Source: Chara braunii (lineage: Eukaryota; Streptophyta; Charophyceae; Charales; Characeae). Taken from it: a stretch of DNA of 35,961 bases. Below, one piece after another: positions 20,161 through 29,823 of this stretch. Location of the stretch: positions 256,813 through 292,773 of the forward strand of contig BFEA01000557.1 of NCBI GenBank assembly GCA_003427395.1. The letters are read 5' to 3'. The notes under the pieces are model-generated. The model was not told where the DNA came from. It did not search any database and saw only the letters and a program-made list of their open reading frames with translations. Both the position numbers and the translations under genes were made by a program. Numbering within the stretch: the stretch's first letter is position 1; each line of letters begins with the position of its first letter.

Positions 20161-21343
20161 CAGGGTTGTCACGCGGGGATCCCCAGGGCTCAAGCCGGGG
20201 TAGGGGTTTCNNNNNNNNNNNNNNNNNNNNNNNNNNNNNNNNNNNNNNNNNNNNNNNNNNNNNNNNNNNNNNNNNNNNNNNNNNNNNNNNNNNNNNNNNN
20301 NNNNNNNNNNNNNNNNNNNNNNNNNNNNNNNNNNNNNNNNNNNNNNNNNNNNNNNNNNNNNNNNNNNNNNNNNNNNNNNNNNNNNNNNNNNNNNNNNNNN
20401 NNNNNNNNNNNNNNNNNNNNNNNNNNNNNNNNNNNNNNNNNNNNNNNNNNNNNNNNNNNNNNNNNNNNNNNNNNNNNNNNNNNNNNNNNNNNNNNNNNNN
20501 NNNNNNNNNNNNNNNNNNNNNNNNNNNNNNNNNNNNNNNNNNNNNNNNNNNNNNNNNNNNNNNNNNNNNNNNNNNNNNNNNNNNNNNNNNNNNNNNNNNN
20601 NNNNNNNNNNNNNNNNNNNNNNNNNNNNNNNNNNNNNNNNNNNNNNNNNNNNNNNNNNNNNNNNNNNNNNNNNNNNNNNNNNNNNNNNNNNNNNNNNNNN
20701 NNNNNNNNNNNNNNNNNNNNNNNNNNNNNNNNNNNNNNNNNNNNNNNNNNNNNNNNNNNNNNNNNNNNNNNNNNNNNNNNNNNNNNNNNNNNNNNNNNNN
20801 NNNNNNNNNNNNNNNNNNNNNNNNNNNNNNNNNNNNNNNNNNNNNNNNNNNNNNNNNNNNNNNNNNNNNNNNNNNNNNNNNNNNNNNNNNNNNNNNNNNN
20901 NNNNNNNNNNNNNNNNNNNNNNNNNNNNNNNNNNNNNNNNNNNNNNNNNNNNNNNNNNNNNNNNNNNNNNNNNNNNNNNNNNNNNNNNNNNNNNNNNNNN
21001 NNNNNNNNNNNNNNNNNNNNNNNNNNNNNNNNNNNNNNNNNNNNNNNNNNNNNNNNNNNNNNNNNNNNNNNNNNNNNNNNNNNNNNNNNNNNNNNNNNNN
21101 NNNNNNNNNNNNNNNNNNNNNNNNNNNNNNNNNNNNNNNNNNNNNNNNNNNNNNNNNNNNNNNNNNNNNNNNNNNNNNNNNNNNNNNNNNCCCCATGTGG
21201 TGCGCACTCTCGCTGCGCACCCCCCACTATTTTTTATTTTGAATTTTGAATTTTTTTTTTTTGGGGGGGGTCTGGAGCCGGGGCTGGGGGTGCCCACCCC
21301 TGGACCCCCGCCGGGGCCGTGGGGCCGGGGCTTGACAACCTTG
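20161..21343. mobile_element. hAT-like DNA transposon inserted in gypsy pol; interior is a gap
   Basis: The termini are inverted repeats: CAGGGTTGTCA at 20161-20171 and TGACAACCTTG at 21333-21343. They are flanked by the 8-bp duplication AACACAGC. CAGGG-type ends with 8-bp duplications are typical of hAT elements. Both ends are very GC-rich inside the terminal repeat. Bases 20211-21190 are N, so any transposase cannot be seen; at about 1.2 kb the element as assembled may be nonautonomous. The insertion splits pol between the protease-side linker and the RT. The flanking frames are compatible if the element and one duplication are set aside, so pol was open at this point when it was hit. The same terminus occurs at 1-50. 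Confidence 0.85.
20211..21190. other. Assembly gap (980 N)
   Basis: All bases are N. Open frames crossing this interval are artefacts. The true length of the hAT interior is unknown. Confidence 1.
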
Positions 21344-21351
21344 AACACAGC
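21344..21351. repeat. Target-site duplication of the hAT insertion, right copy
   Basis: AACACAGC is identical to 20153-20160 and directly abuts the right terminus TGACAACCTTG. Confidence 0.85.
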
Positions 21352-23077
21352 TAATGGGTGGGTTGTCTCTCGTGAGAATAGCATGCTCGATCACATTCGT
21401 CAGGCCGATGTCATTATCGTGCACGCTCAATACATCTGCGTAACCATTTAACACACGGATTAACAACTTTTGTAGTTCCGCGGGAGCGTGACTCGGGAGG
21501 GTGATCGTTGATTCCCTGGACATCTTAAGGGGGATATCGATCCAATCAACCGGCCGCTCCCGCCGCTCATTGACACTGGAGAAAACGGAACTACTTGTGC
21601 GCACAGAGAAGACAGTTGCTACCATCTGGGACTCAGCAGGGCTGATCATTTCTGTGTCTTTAGTTTCAGCGTAAGTTTCTGAACCAACCGAGGTCGGTTC
21701 CACAGTTAGCCCTGTTAGATCCGTCATTTCTTGCATCAGATTAGGTACATCATTTACCGGTGCTTCCGCTTCTTGTTTAATCAAGGCAATGGTGACTCCT
21801 GTCGTTAGTAACGATCGAGGTGGAAAAACAGAAACGTCTAAATATTGTTCCGTTTGCTGATAACGTGTTCGTAAGGAGAGAGCTCCCTCGTACAATGTGC
21901 GAGGGGGTTCCAAATCATCAGCCAGATCGGAAACTTGTAATATGGGTTCCTCGAGGAGGACTGAAGGACTGACCTGGGTTGTTAGAGGCGTGAATGCACT
22001 GTCTTCAGAATCCACGTGGAAGCTTCGAGCGGTATCGGGGCACACTCGAAATTCTTTGGGGGTTTCATGTTCGAAAAGTTCAACCAGATGCTTCCATTCC
22101 TCTTTACTGGGCATCTCTTCTTCGCATTCTTGTTCCCTGATTTCATCCCCGAGGCGCGAGGGAGAGCATTCATCGGGATCAATGTATCGGATCATCCCTA
22201 TTTGGGCCAGGTTGGGAGCCCATTTTATCGTTCGGGTGGAAACCCGCAAAGGAACAGTTTGAGGTTTTCCCCCAGTTTGCGTGAGCACAAGTTGCTTCGA
22301 ATCAAAATGCAGACGTGCGCCCACTGCCATCGCCCAAGGTAATCCCAACAATACAGAATAGGAACGTGCATCTATTACGAGCACGTTAACAAGGACGTGT
22401 ACTCGTCCAACTTTTACAACCACGTTCTCGATAAGGCCTACAATGTTCATTGCTTCCTCGTCGGCAAAGACATAGTTGTCTTTGCCACATTGAGGAGGAA
22501 TGGATCCAAGTCGTCCCGTCCTTTTGACAGTATCTAACAATATGGCCACTGCAGAAGACCTTGTGTCGATAAGGGCATTAAACGGCTTGCCCCAAACTTC
22601 ACAGTCACATTCTGCGCTTTTCCATAGTACCGGTCGAGCTCGTATGAAGTGCTCCTTATCTGCTAAAGAGATGGCGGCAATGCGTGCGGCTTCAGGTTTT
22701 TTAGTGTCCGTCTCAGGGGATACTACTTCCTCACCTTCTTTCTTCTTCTTCAACATCCGTTGTATGCGTTGATAGGTGAAACGCTTTTGATTTTTCTGGC
22801 AGTGTTGTAAAAGTTTATCGTTTGCCGCTTCAGATATGGTGAGTAGATGCCCTACGGGGATAGGAACGCGGATGTCTAACTGCTTGAGTGTTCTCAGTAC
22901 GTGAATGTCTCCTGTCCGAAACTGCGGTTCTGGATTGGATTCGCGATCGACCCACTCGAGATCATCTGGGACCGATCGGATCGCTCCGATCATGCCTGCG
23001 AGCTGGAGATACTCAAGAGGATCGACCACGTCAGCAGCGTCGGGGGAAGAAGCTCCCGATGTCGATGTCATTGCCAT
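21352..23077 (-). pseudogene. Gypsy pol: aspartic protease region and linker to RT
   Basis: This frame is the same as gag and follows a TAA at 23093-23095; ATG 23077 is the first Met after it. The retropepsin-like part has the active-site strand FNALIDTRSSAVAI (about 166-179, D171) and the later strand YSVLLGLPWA (240-249), equivalent to the usual ILG motif. The active site is normally DTG or DSG; here Gly is replaced by Arg173, which should disable the enzyme. The N-terminal part has a Lys-rich patch (108-117). After the protease comes a long acidic linker ending in NGYADVLSVHDNDIG and EHAI, the usual lead-in to gypsy RT. The hAT element interrupts just after that. Protease would mature Gag and Pol inside particles. 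Confidence 0.8.
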
Positions 23078-23092
23078 CGAAGGGGAGGGCTG

Positions 23093-24244
23093 TTATGTGG
23101 CATATGCCACAAGTTCTCTTCCTTGATCCGTATCCATCAGAGCGGCCACTCGTCCCTGATTAAGGGCAACGGGGGCCGCAGCAGGGGGAGGCTGATTACG
23201 TTTCAGCTGCAGACAGTCCCGGGCGAAATGCCCGGGCTGCTTGCAGCTAAAGCATTTGATCTTCCCTGCTGGATTAGCTGGATGAGGGAACTGAGGCGCG
23301 AACCCTGGAGCAGGTGGGGCAGGTAAGAGTGGAAACGATGCAGGGGCAGGCCGAGCAGGAGCTGGGTTAGGCTGAATGAGCCTGCTCATTATCTGTTTCA
23401 TGCGCTCCATATGAGCCGCGTACATTTGGATCAGGTTACTCATCTATTCGGACTGCTTAGTAGCGGTCGTATGGATCATCTGGACAAGATGCAAATTGGT
23501 TATGGCTGGCGAGGGGGGTTCGGATGGGGTTCCGCTTCTAACGGCTGCGATTGATTGATTCACCGGGGAAGAGGGAGGAGAAGCAGCCGGGATATCGGAG
23601 ACGATTCCGCCGGGAAGGTCATGATCGGGGCGGGGATAAAACCGTTCGACTGCTTGTAGTCATGATCGCCTTTTTGCCGTTACATCCCGTATGGTATCTG
23701 TAATATCCTCGTCTCCCTGGCTGATATATTTTTTTGTATCAGCCAAATCTAGCTCCAACGCTTTAGTGATGATAGCCGATAACTGGGTTGTTTTTGGTGG
23801 AACCTTTTTCTGCAGTTTCTCTTTCAAGGTCGGACTTCGAAGGTGATCAATAAACAAGTCTCGAGCGGAATTCTCGTCTCGCTCGGATTTATCCAACGTG
23901 GTTTGAAATCGATCGACGAAATCCGACAATAATTCCCCGGGTCCTTGTGGTCGATTTTTGAGTACATACCAGACGGCATCTTCACTAACCGTATCGAATC
24001 GAGCCAAGAATGCTCGCTTGAAAGTATCCCAATCTACCCACGTATGTTTTCTAAACCAGTCATGTGAGGTGTTGCGAAGTAGTAATATCAGAACACGGGG
24101 AAGATCGGCTGCACTGTAGTTTTGAGCTTCGACAGCTTCCAGCCAAGCCTCGGGATGGGTATGCTTAGGGAAGAAGGGAAAAGGGGCAGGGATGCTAACG
24201 ATCACCCTAGTGCCGTCCACCATTGGTATTGTTGGTGCAGCCAC
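23093..24244 (-). pseudogene. Gypsy gag: capsid and CCHC nucleocapsid, with stops
   Basis: It starts at ATG 24244, about 90 bases from the primer-binding-site candidate. The first 194 codons hold a Retrotrans_gag-type capsid domain (PEAWLEAVE, WVDWDTFKRAFLARF, LSDFVDRF). TGA at 23660-23662 and TAG at 23444-23446 interrupt the frame. The following 116 codons, same frame, have a Pro/Ala-rich segment and the zinc knuckle C64-x2-C67-x4-H72-x4-C77 (CFSCKQPGHFARDC). The frame ends in TAA at 23093-23095, followed in frame by pol. Gag forms the particle and packages RNA. The first two stops look like decay; the last may be a natural gag-pol boundary. Confidence 0.85.
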
Positions 24245-24334
24245 ACTAGACTGAGACCTGGTTACGGGGCGATCTCGACGAGCTAGTTGAGGGTCTCTCC
24301 TACCTCTCGCCAGTTCGACTTACTATCATCAGAA

Positions 24335-24353
24335 CCGACACGCGTCGGCTCCA
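24335..24353 (-). promoter_or_regulatory. Primer-binding-site candidate next to module A2
   Basis: On the minus strand the sequence immediately after module A2 reads TGGAGCCGACGCGTGTCGG. A TGG start directly at an LTR end is the classic tRNA primer site. It would pair with a tRNA ending CGGCTCCA; I cannot name it. It does not match the usual plant initiator-Met primer site well. Module A1 is followed by unrelated sequence, as expected for a 3' LTR. Confidence 0.5.
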
Positions 24354-25730
24354 ATACCAACCTCACGCCCTGTGCTGTCTTCCGTTCGGAGTGTAAGCTG
24401 TGCGGAAAAGAGGCCCAAAAAAACAGCAAGATGGGGTGTGCCAAGGATTTTTGGGAATTGACTGTGGGGACACAAACGGAACTGAAGTCCCTCGTGTTGG
24501 TCCGATGGAGTAAGTCGATCGTTTCGTGCGTCGCGGAATGCGCGCGCGGGCAAGGCGGGAAAGAGAGAGAAGGGCTCAAATTCAATCCAAAAAGTATTGT
24601 CGTGCCTCCCACCGGGCCACAGCCCATCGTTTAGAACAGAAAGGCTTGGGCACGCTTCGCGTGTCTCGTTTTGGTATCAAATCCCGTCGTGTTCGCTGGT
24701 TAGTTCCGAGTCTGACGTGGAGGGTCTCAGTCGTGTGGCTCTTTCTTTATGCTCGTCTTCACTCCGCACACGGTAGTGGAAACCCCTGGACTCGTAGCAC
24801 TCAAAACGCTGACATTCGGTGCACAGAGTGCGCGGCCAGTGGGGTTCTACTGCCGTCCACGGAATGACAAATTAACTCGTTAAATGGCAATAACACCGAG
24901 TAAGGTGGGAAGTGCGTATCGATAATAACAAACCCGGCTTCTACGAACCCAGAACAGCGGTTGGCCGGAGGGAAGTAATACTGCCCGCCGATTTGTNCNA
25001 NGGCTTCTCGTACGTCCCACTCACATACACNTGTCCTTTCCTCACTGTACGGAAAAGGTCGTGTTGGGATGGGAGATACGGGAGGCTGGCGCCCAATCGA
25101 AGGGTACTTGTCAGTCCACATGTCAATNAATCACAAAATATCNTGAAACNTCATTAAGAACANAAGNGATTNGCGCNTCCCCCAGTCATTCTTTTTGACA
25201 CAAGAGAGAGAAAGCAATCACAGATCAGTATGGCTACGGGTCCGATCAGTTCAACACAAGGTTGGTCATTGGGCGCCTTGTTTCTCAGGGCCGCCTCGTG
25301 GCTCGGCTGCTGATGTCGTGCATCATAAGGCAGATGGCATGCACAGTGCAAACAGAGCTACATATCTAAACACTCTTGCATTCTCGAACAAAATCCCGAC
25401 GACACTTGTTTAATCAAATCGAAAAAGTCACGCATCTCTATACATGCAGTCACTGTAGAAGGTGCGAAAATGAGACATGCACGNGAAAAGATGGATCGCA
25501 TTGCACAATACACANNCATNCANCGTTCANAAGACAAGTANANGGGGTCCTTNCGTAGGAGGATTACCCAGGAAACTAATGGAAGAGTTACGNAANAAGT
25601 CTTTCACACAGAAGCAGGATNCCAACTCATTCCTACTCAAGAGAGGGACAATCATTCAGACGCATCATCATTCAAAAAAGAAAGAGAAACAGAGAGAAAG
25701 AGAGGGAGAGAGTCGAGGGAAAGAAAGTCC
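24354..25730 (-). repeat. Module A2, LTR-like repeat at the 5' end of the gypsy element
   Basis: Direct-orientation copy of 13409-14786. It ends exactly at the primer-binding-site candidate, so in the minus-strand sense it is the U5 side of the 5' LTR. From about 24895 to 25730 it is identical to A1, including all ambiguous bases. Confidence 0.75.
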
Positions 25731-25743
25731 AAAATAGAAGATA

Positions 25744-26889
25744 ACAAGATCCAGGAAGAGAAACGCAAAAGATAACAATCCGCAACAAAGGCGCATTCGC
25801 CGTTAATTCCAATATGGCCCCGGGCCAATCAACTCAACATCGATCCTCATACCCGCACCGACGATCCCGACCGTCGCGTGCTAACTCCCACCACTGCGAT
25901 CGTCACCCAGTTGTTGTAAACTCGACACGGTTCACCCAGATCCCACAGTCCGTCGTGGCGATCCAGCGCGCAACCGGCCAGTCTATCGTCAGCCCGACAG
26001 GACCTTCTGACTCGCTTCAAATACTCTGCCTAGCCACTGCTTCCCGGAAGCTGGCTTGAGAGTTGAGAACGTAAGAGAGCTTTGCGGATGCGCTTGCGGG
26101 TTTTATAGTTGCGACAGGGGAGATAGGAGGGGGAGAAGGCGACAGGAAAGCTGAGGTGTAAGAGGAGAAGCAGGAGGAGAAAACTTTGAGAAGAGTGCTC
26201 TACGAACGCCATGCTGATCCCTCGGAACTCAAGATTCAACCAATCAGATTCGTCGCGCGATAAGAAGGTCCTGTCGATCCATGCACCTGATTGGCGAGCG
26301 GGAGTTATCGGGGGATCGACCGGGCGTCGTACGGCATACTTAGAGGGTGAGAAGAGAAAAGGCGTGAGAGGTGGCGCAAGACGGGTCCAAGATTCAGATG
26401 ATCAAGAAAGGGAAATGGGCGCGCGAAAGCAAGGCGGGAGAGAGAGAGAGGGAGAAGGAAAAACAGTTACGGGGAGAGAGAAAAAGGAGGGAGAAGGGAA
26501 GGGAGGCGTGGGAGGGAGCGATGCAGGGGACAGAGAGGAGGAAGCTTTTGCATGCAAGGCGTCGTCAACAAAAAAAGGAAAAAGGCACCGAAACAGTTAC
26601 AGCTTGCTTCTATCCTAATTCAAAATTGAAATCACCATATCCGCGCGCGAAAAAGCGATGCGGGAAAAGAAAATCCTACGCCTATTCGTATTCGCGCAAA
26701 ATTCCGAGAGTTTTCCCCGACGCGCCCAAGAACATTCACACAAAAAAGGACACGTCGAAGTTCCGCTTATCCCGGAATTCCCAACTACCGAGCCCAATTC
26801 CCAGTGCGCTCGCTAAGGCGCCCGAAAATCCCCATGTATTTCCCGACTTTGCAAAAAGAAAAACAGAACTCAGCAGTTGAAAAAGCTCT
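25744..26889 (-). repeat. Module B2, inverted partner of 14791-15934, carries a promoter-like region
   Basis: Reverse-complement copy of module B1, separated from A2 by 13 bases (25731-25743). In this orientation the promoter faces gag, as a 5' LTR promoter should. The spacer contains ATAGAAG, which also occurs just outside the far end of B1 (15935-15941), a possible breakpoint microhomology. The plus-strand open frames 26211-26618 and 26371-26880 are purine-bias frames. Confidence 0.75.
26101..26294 (-). promoter_or_regulatory. Pol II promoter-like region in module B2, directed at gag
   Basis: On the minus strand TATAAAA lies at 26107-26101, with ATTGG/CCAAT boxes at 26240-26244 and 26290-26294. 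Spacing equals that in module B1. Transcription from here would run through module A2 into gag, fitting an LTR promoter. Confidence 0.55.
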
Positions 26890-27302
26890 TAAAAAGGAAA
26901 ATGCGGCACCTGAAATCAAGAAATCAAAACGGGGTTTTCCTGGGGTTGGTAGGATACAAGCAAATGAAAGGGTACAAAGGATGGCACGGGGTTGTGAAGT
27001 GGTTCGTCACATCGTACCAGTGCCGGTTCGGAGCAGCCGAAATTAGCGCAAGATTAGCGCAGCTGCCCAGCCGCGGCGCCCCGAGTTGCACCGCCATCAA
27101 ACGGGCTACTTCTCGCAAGGGATTTTGAGGTGACCCCATAGCTTGGTTTCCCTTTTCACCCGTTTTTTTTTTTTTTTTTTTTTTAAGAAGATCTTTCGCA
27201 CTGGCTGCACTCCTGGCAAGGCTTCGGGTGCCACCTGAGTGGAAACAAGAAAACGACGATGGTTTAACACTGGGCATGCCGGTGCAAAGGAAGCTTCCCG
27301 CC
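26890..27302. other. Gene-free stretch with a T-run fragment of the 4488 repeat
   Basis: 27138-27195 repeats the CATAGCTTGGTTTCCCTTTT, T-run, AAGAAGATCTTT arrangement of the 4488 array. An 83-codon plus frame (26877-27128) has no domain I recognise. Confidence 0.45.
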
Positions 27303-27385
27303 AAAATCTTTTCAATCCGTTGGGGGTATGGCCTACCCCAAAAGAGAGTGGGGTCGGCCATAGGCCCACTGGATAGAAGATTTTC
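27303..27385. repeat. Long imperfect hairpin (about 83 nt)
   Basis: The outer arms AAAATCTTTTCAATCC and GGATAGAAGATTTT and the inner arms TATGGCCTACCCCA (27327-27340) and TGGGGTCGGCCATA (27349-27362) pair around an 8-base loop, AAAGAGAG. The inner stem has 13 of 14 pairs. It may be a tiny foldback element or the stem of a small-RNA precursor. Confidence 0.6.
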
Positions 27386-28000
27386 AATATTTTGCTTGCT
27401 GTTGTGAAATCATCTCATTGGGTGTAGCAACCCTCCTTCAATCACGGAGTATATGAAGGGCGTCAGGATCACTGCTGACAGAAGTTGAGTTTATTCCAGA
27501 AAATGTGGCAGTTACTTTCTGCACTGTTGTTGCAACCACCACCATCAGATCATTTGTGATCTGATGGCTGGGAAACACTCTGCCGTGATTTCAGGTGGGA
27601 GGTCTCTGTTTTTTTTTTGTTTTTTTTTTTGTTTTTTTGTTTTTTTNTTTTTTTTTTTTGCCTTTCTCCTGTTTTCTCACCCCAGAAATTCGTAATGAAC
27701 CTGTCAGGCCGCTGCCACTCAGTGTCACACTGGATCGGCCACACTCCTATCCGACTGCTAATGGGACCATGCTCCCGGGACCTTGTCCCACTTCGTCCGT
27801 TGAGCTAGGTCCACGTTCGTCCTGCGACCGTAGGTGACGAAGAAGATGCACGCCCTAACAATCATCCAACGGTCCTCTCTTTTTTGAAAAGTTAATAGAT
27901 ATTATCGCGTTTCTTATTCCAACAAAATAGTTTCAAAAATGACGTTTTCTCGAATGCTATGCCCCCGACCCTCGCCACTTTCCGTTGAGCTAGTTGTCTA
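27386..28000. other. Gene-free stretch with T-rich run and SINE-like fragments
   Basis: A T-rich run at about 27608-27660 holds one N. 27749-27776 carries the dispersed CTATCCGACTGCTAATGGGACC core, related inverted to 4097-4122. Around 27798-27812 the minus strand reads GTGGACCTAGCTCAACGG, an A-box-like block repeated near 28390. Confidence 0.45.
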
Positions 28001-28024
28001 GCTGTCTCCTTTTTTGGAGACAGC
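28001..28024. repeat. Perfect 9-bp hairpin with T6 loop
   Basis: GCTGTCTCC, TTTTTT, GGAGACAGC. The stem is perfect. Confidence 0.7.
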
Positions 28025-28128
28025 CAGTTCAACCGCCGTTGGCATCCTTTCTGGAGTTTTTTTTTTTTTTAATGTTATTTTATTATGTTTTGAGAAATCT
28101 GTGAATTCTTTTGTACTTTGCTATTTTC

Positions 28129-28220
28129 GTGCGACTTTTGAAGGACCAAAGATGCGTGAACTACGAATAATTTGGTGCGACCTTTGAAGGACCACATATG
28201 CGTCAACTACGGGAATAGGA
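28129..28220 (+). repeat. Tandem repeat, two 46-bp units
   Basis: Units start at 28129 and 28175 with GTGCGAC, followed by TTTGAAGGACCA and ATGCGT, then AACTACG. No coding function is seen. Confidence 0.75.
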
Positions 28221-29028
28221 CGAATAGGGCAACTCTTCATAGGATCGGAGCAACTCTTTGGACGTTACGTATGCCACTCCAATTGTGGGGAAGAAAAAAG
28301 AAGAATGAACTGTATCTTAGGCGGATTTTTTAATGCATTTCTGAATTTGAAATGAATTAAAAAAAAAAAAAAAACAGTTTCAGCCGTCACACCGTTGAGC
28401 TAGGTCCACAAAACAGTGCATGTGGGACAAGGTCTCCGAGCCCCATGGCCTGTGAAAGGTAGCGAAAAAAAACGTTTTTCTTTTATTCTTTTTCTCTTTC
28501 TTGGATGAAACTTTTTTTTTTTTTTTTTTTCCCCCCCCATTCCCCCTCCCAAAAAAATAGAGTAACCTGGGAACCAGGGCAGCTCGGTTCTAGTAAGGAC
28601 CACAGTAGGTCAAGCAGGGTGGGGGGGTGTGAGAGTGTTATTGGCTACGGGGAACAGGAGTTCCAATCGGCCGTTGTAGGCCAGTGTTAGGCCATTTTAG
28701 GCCTGTGTAATAGTAGGATTAGTGTTACTAGAAACAACACTAGTAGTAGTAACGGTAGTACTAGGAATAATTTGGTAATAGCCGTACTACAAGGAGTAGT
28801 ACTAGTTTAGTATTAATAGTAACTATAGAACAGTGATTGGATACTAGTTTGTGTATGAACTGAGATAAAGGCAATGACTGTGGTCTTACATCAACTGTTC
28901 CTTCTAGTTGTATACAAAAAAAACTTAAAAGTTGCAGCCCTGATGGCTGAGAGTAGGTATATAGTTTAGAGAATCCTGCAATAGCTTAAGTTAGTTGTGG
29001 ATTGGATATTACATGGTCGTCATTTTCA
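28221..29028. other. Gene-free, low-complexity stretch
   Basis: Contains A and T runs (28358-28375, 28510-28531). A TAGT-rich block lies at about 28715-28830 with the short inverted repeat TAGTGTT/AACACTA. A CACCGTTGAGCTAGGTCCAC block lies near 28390. No open frame of interest. Confidence 0.45.
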
Positions 29029-29219
29029 ATCGTTTCAGCTGAGACGGTGCCATATTCCTTTATTGTTATTTCAATCATTTTCTTTATCTAGTTGACCCTA
29101 GTTGAGCTAGCTGAGACGTTTCAATTGTGAAAAAAAAAAAAAAAAAAAAAAAAACATTTCAGCTAGCTCAACGGTGTCATATTCCTTTTTTGTTATTTCA
29201 ATCGTTTTCTTTATCTAGG
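29029..29219 (+). repeat. Direct duplication flanking a poly(A) run
   Basis: Two copies of about 65 bases (about 29029-29093 and 29153-29217) share GTTTCAGCT-type starts, GTGYCATATTCCTTT and TTATTTCAATC followed by TTTTCTTTATCTAG. A poly(A) run of about 26 at 29130-29154 separates them. Either a tandem repeat that gained an A run, or an unusually long duplication around a retroposon tail. Confidence 0.6.
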
Positions 29220-29490
29220 GTCGTCATCATTGTCATTGTCAGACCGTTTCAATCTTCCACTTTTGACGGGAAGATGGCGATGAGGGTGATGCACCTGTTA
29301 CACACTTATCTCAGCTTGATGAGGTCGTCCACTGTATGAGCCTGCGATAGTGTCCACATGCATGCGGATCGGGAGCCCTGGTGAGCCAAGTCTCCATGCC
29401 ACAACCCAGACACCATCGAAAAAATGACCGATCACAGTGCACTTTTGTGGACTTGGGCCTTGCTAAAGACAACGTTCATGAACCAGAAGC

Positions 29491-29631
<141 letters not shown>

Positions 29632-29794
29632 GGTGTGGACTCTGCTGCATGTCAGAATCCACAAACCTTCCTCCTTTGGCTATGGTCTTCACGAATGCGT
29701 TTGTACATACCAAAAAAGAATTGTGTAACAAAATACATGACAATGTCGAGTGTACCCATGTCTTTTAAGGCTCGAAAGGCATATAATGTTGTCA

Positions 29795-29823
29795 CACCGT
29801 TGAGTTGGCTCAACTCAACGGTG
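29795..29823. repeat. Perfect 13-bp palindrome with 3-base loop
   Basis: CACCGTTGAGTTG, GCT, CAACTCAACGGTG. The arm resembles the CACCGTTGAGCTAGG block at 28389, and GGGACAAGGTC follows both, so this looks like a head-to-head doubling of a dispersed repeat end. Confidence 0.75.

Larger units (their letters stand above)
13409..26889 (-). mobile_element. Ty3/gypsy-type LTR retrotransposon with atypical ORFs and flanking modules
   Basis: The minus-strand order is flanking module B2, module A2, a primer-binding-site candidate (24335-24353), gag, protease, reverse transcriptase/RNase H, integrase, two extra ORFs, and modules B1 and A1. RT-RNase H before integrase is the Ty3/gypsy order. Module A (about 1.38 kb) is a direct repeat at both ends, as LTRs are. 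Module B (about 1.14 kb) is inverted between the ends, which an ordinary LTR pair cannot explain. The older, N-free part of A and the B copies differ at several percent of sites by eye. A hAT-like element with a 980-base gap interrupts pol at 20161-21343. Exact outer limits and a 5-bp target duplication were not found. Confidence 0.8.

Noticed and set aside
20166-21242. Long open frames across 20166-21242
   Set aside because: They consist of translated N from the assembly gap.
26211-26880. Plus-strand frames in module B2 (135 and 169 codons)
   Set aside because: Same purine-rich region as in B1; the two frames overlap and disagree with the B1 frame.
27138-27150. CATAGCTTG at 27138 as far end of a 22-kb nest starting at 4942
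   Set aside because: Flanks differ and the sequence is simply another piece of the dispersed 4488-type repeat.
28560-28690. Possible tRNA-like head (CAGCTCGGTTC and GGAGTTCCAATC)
   Set aside because: Both boxes are weak and no second copy is visible.
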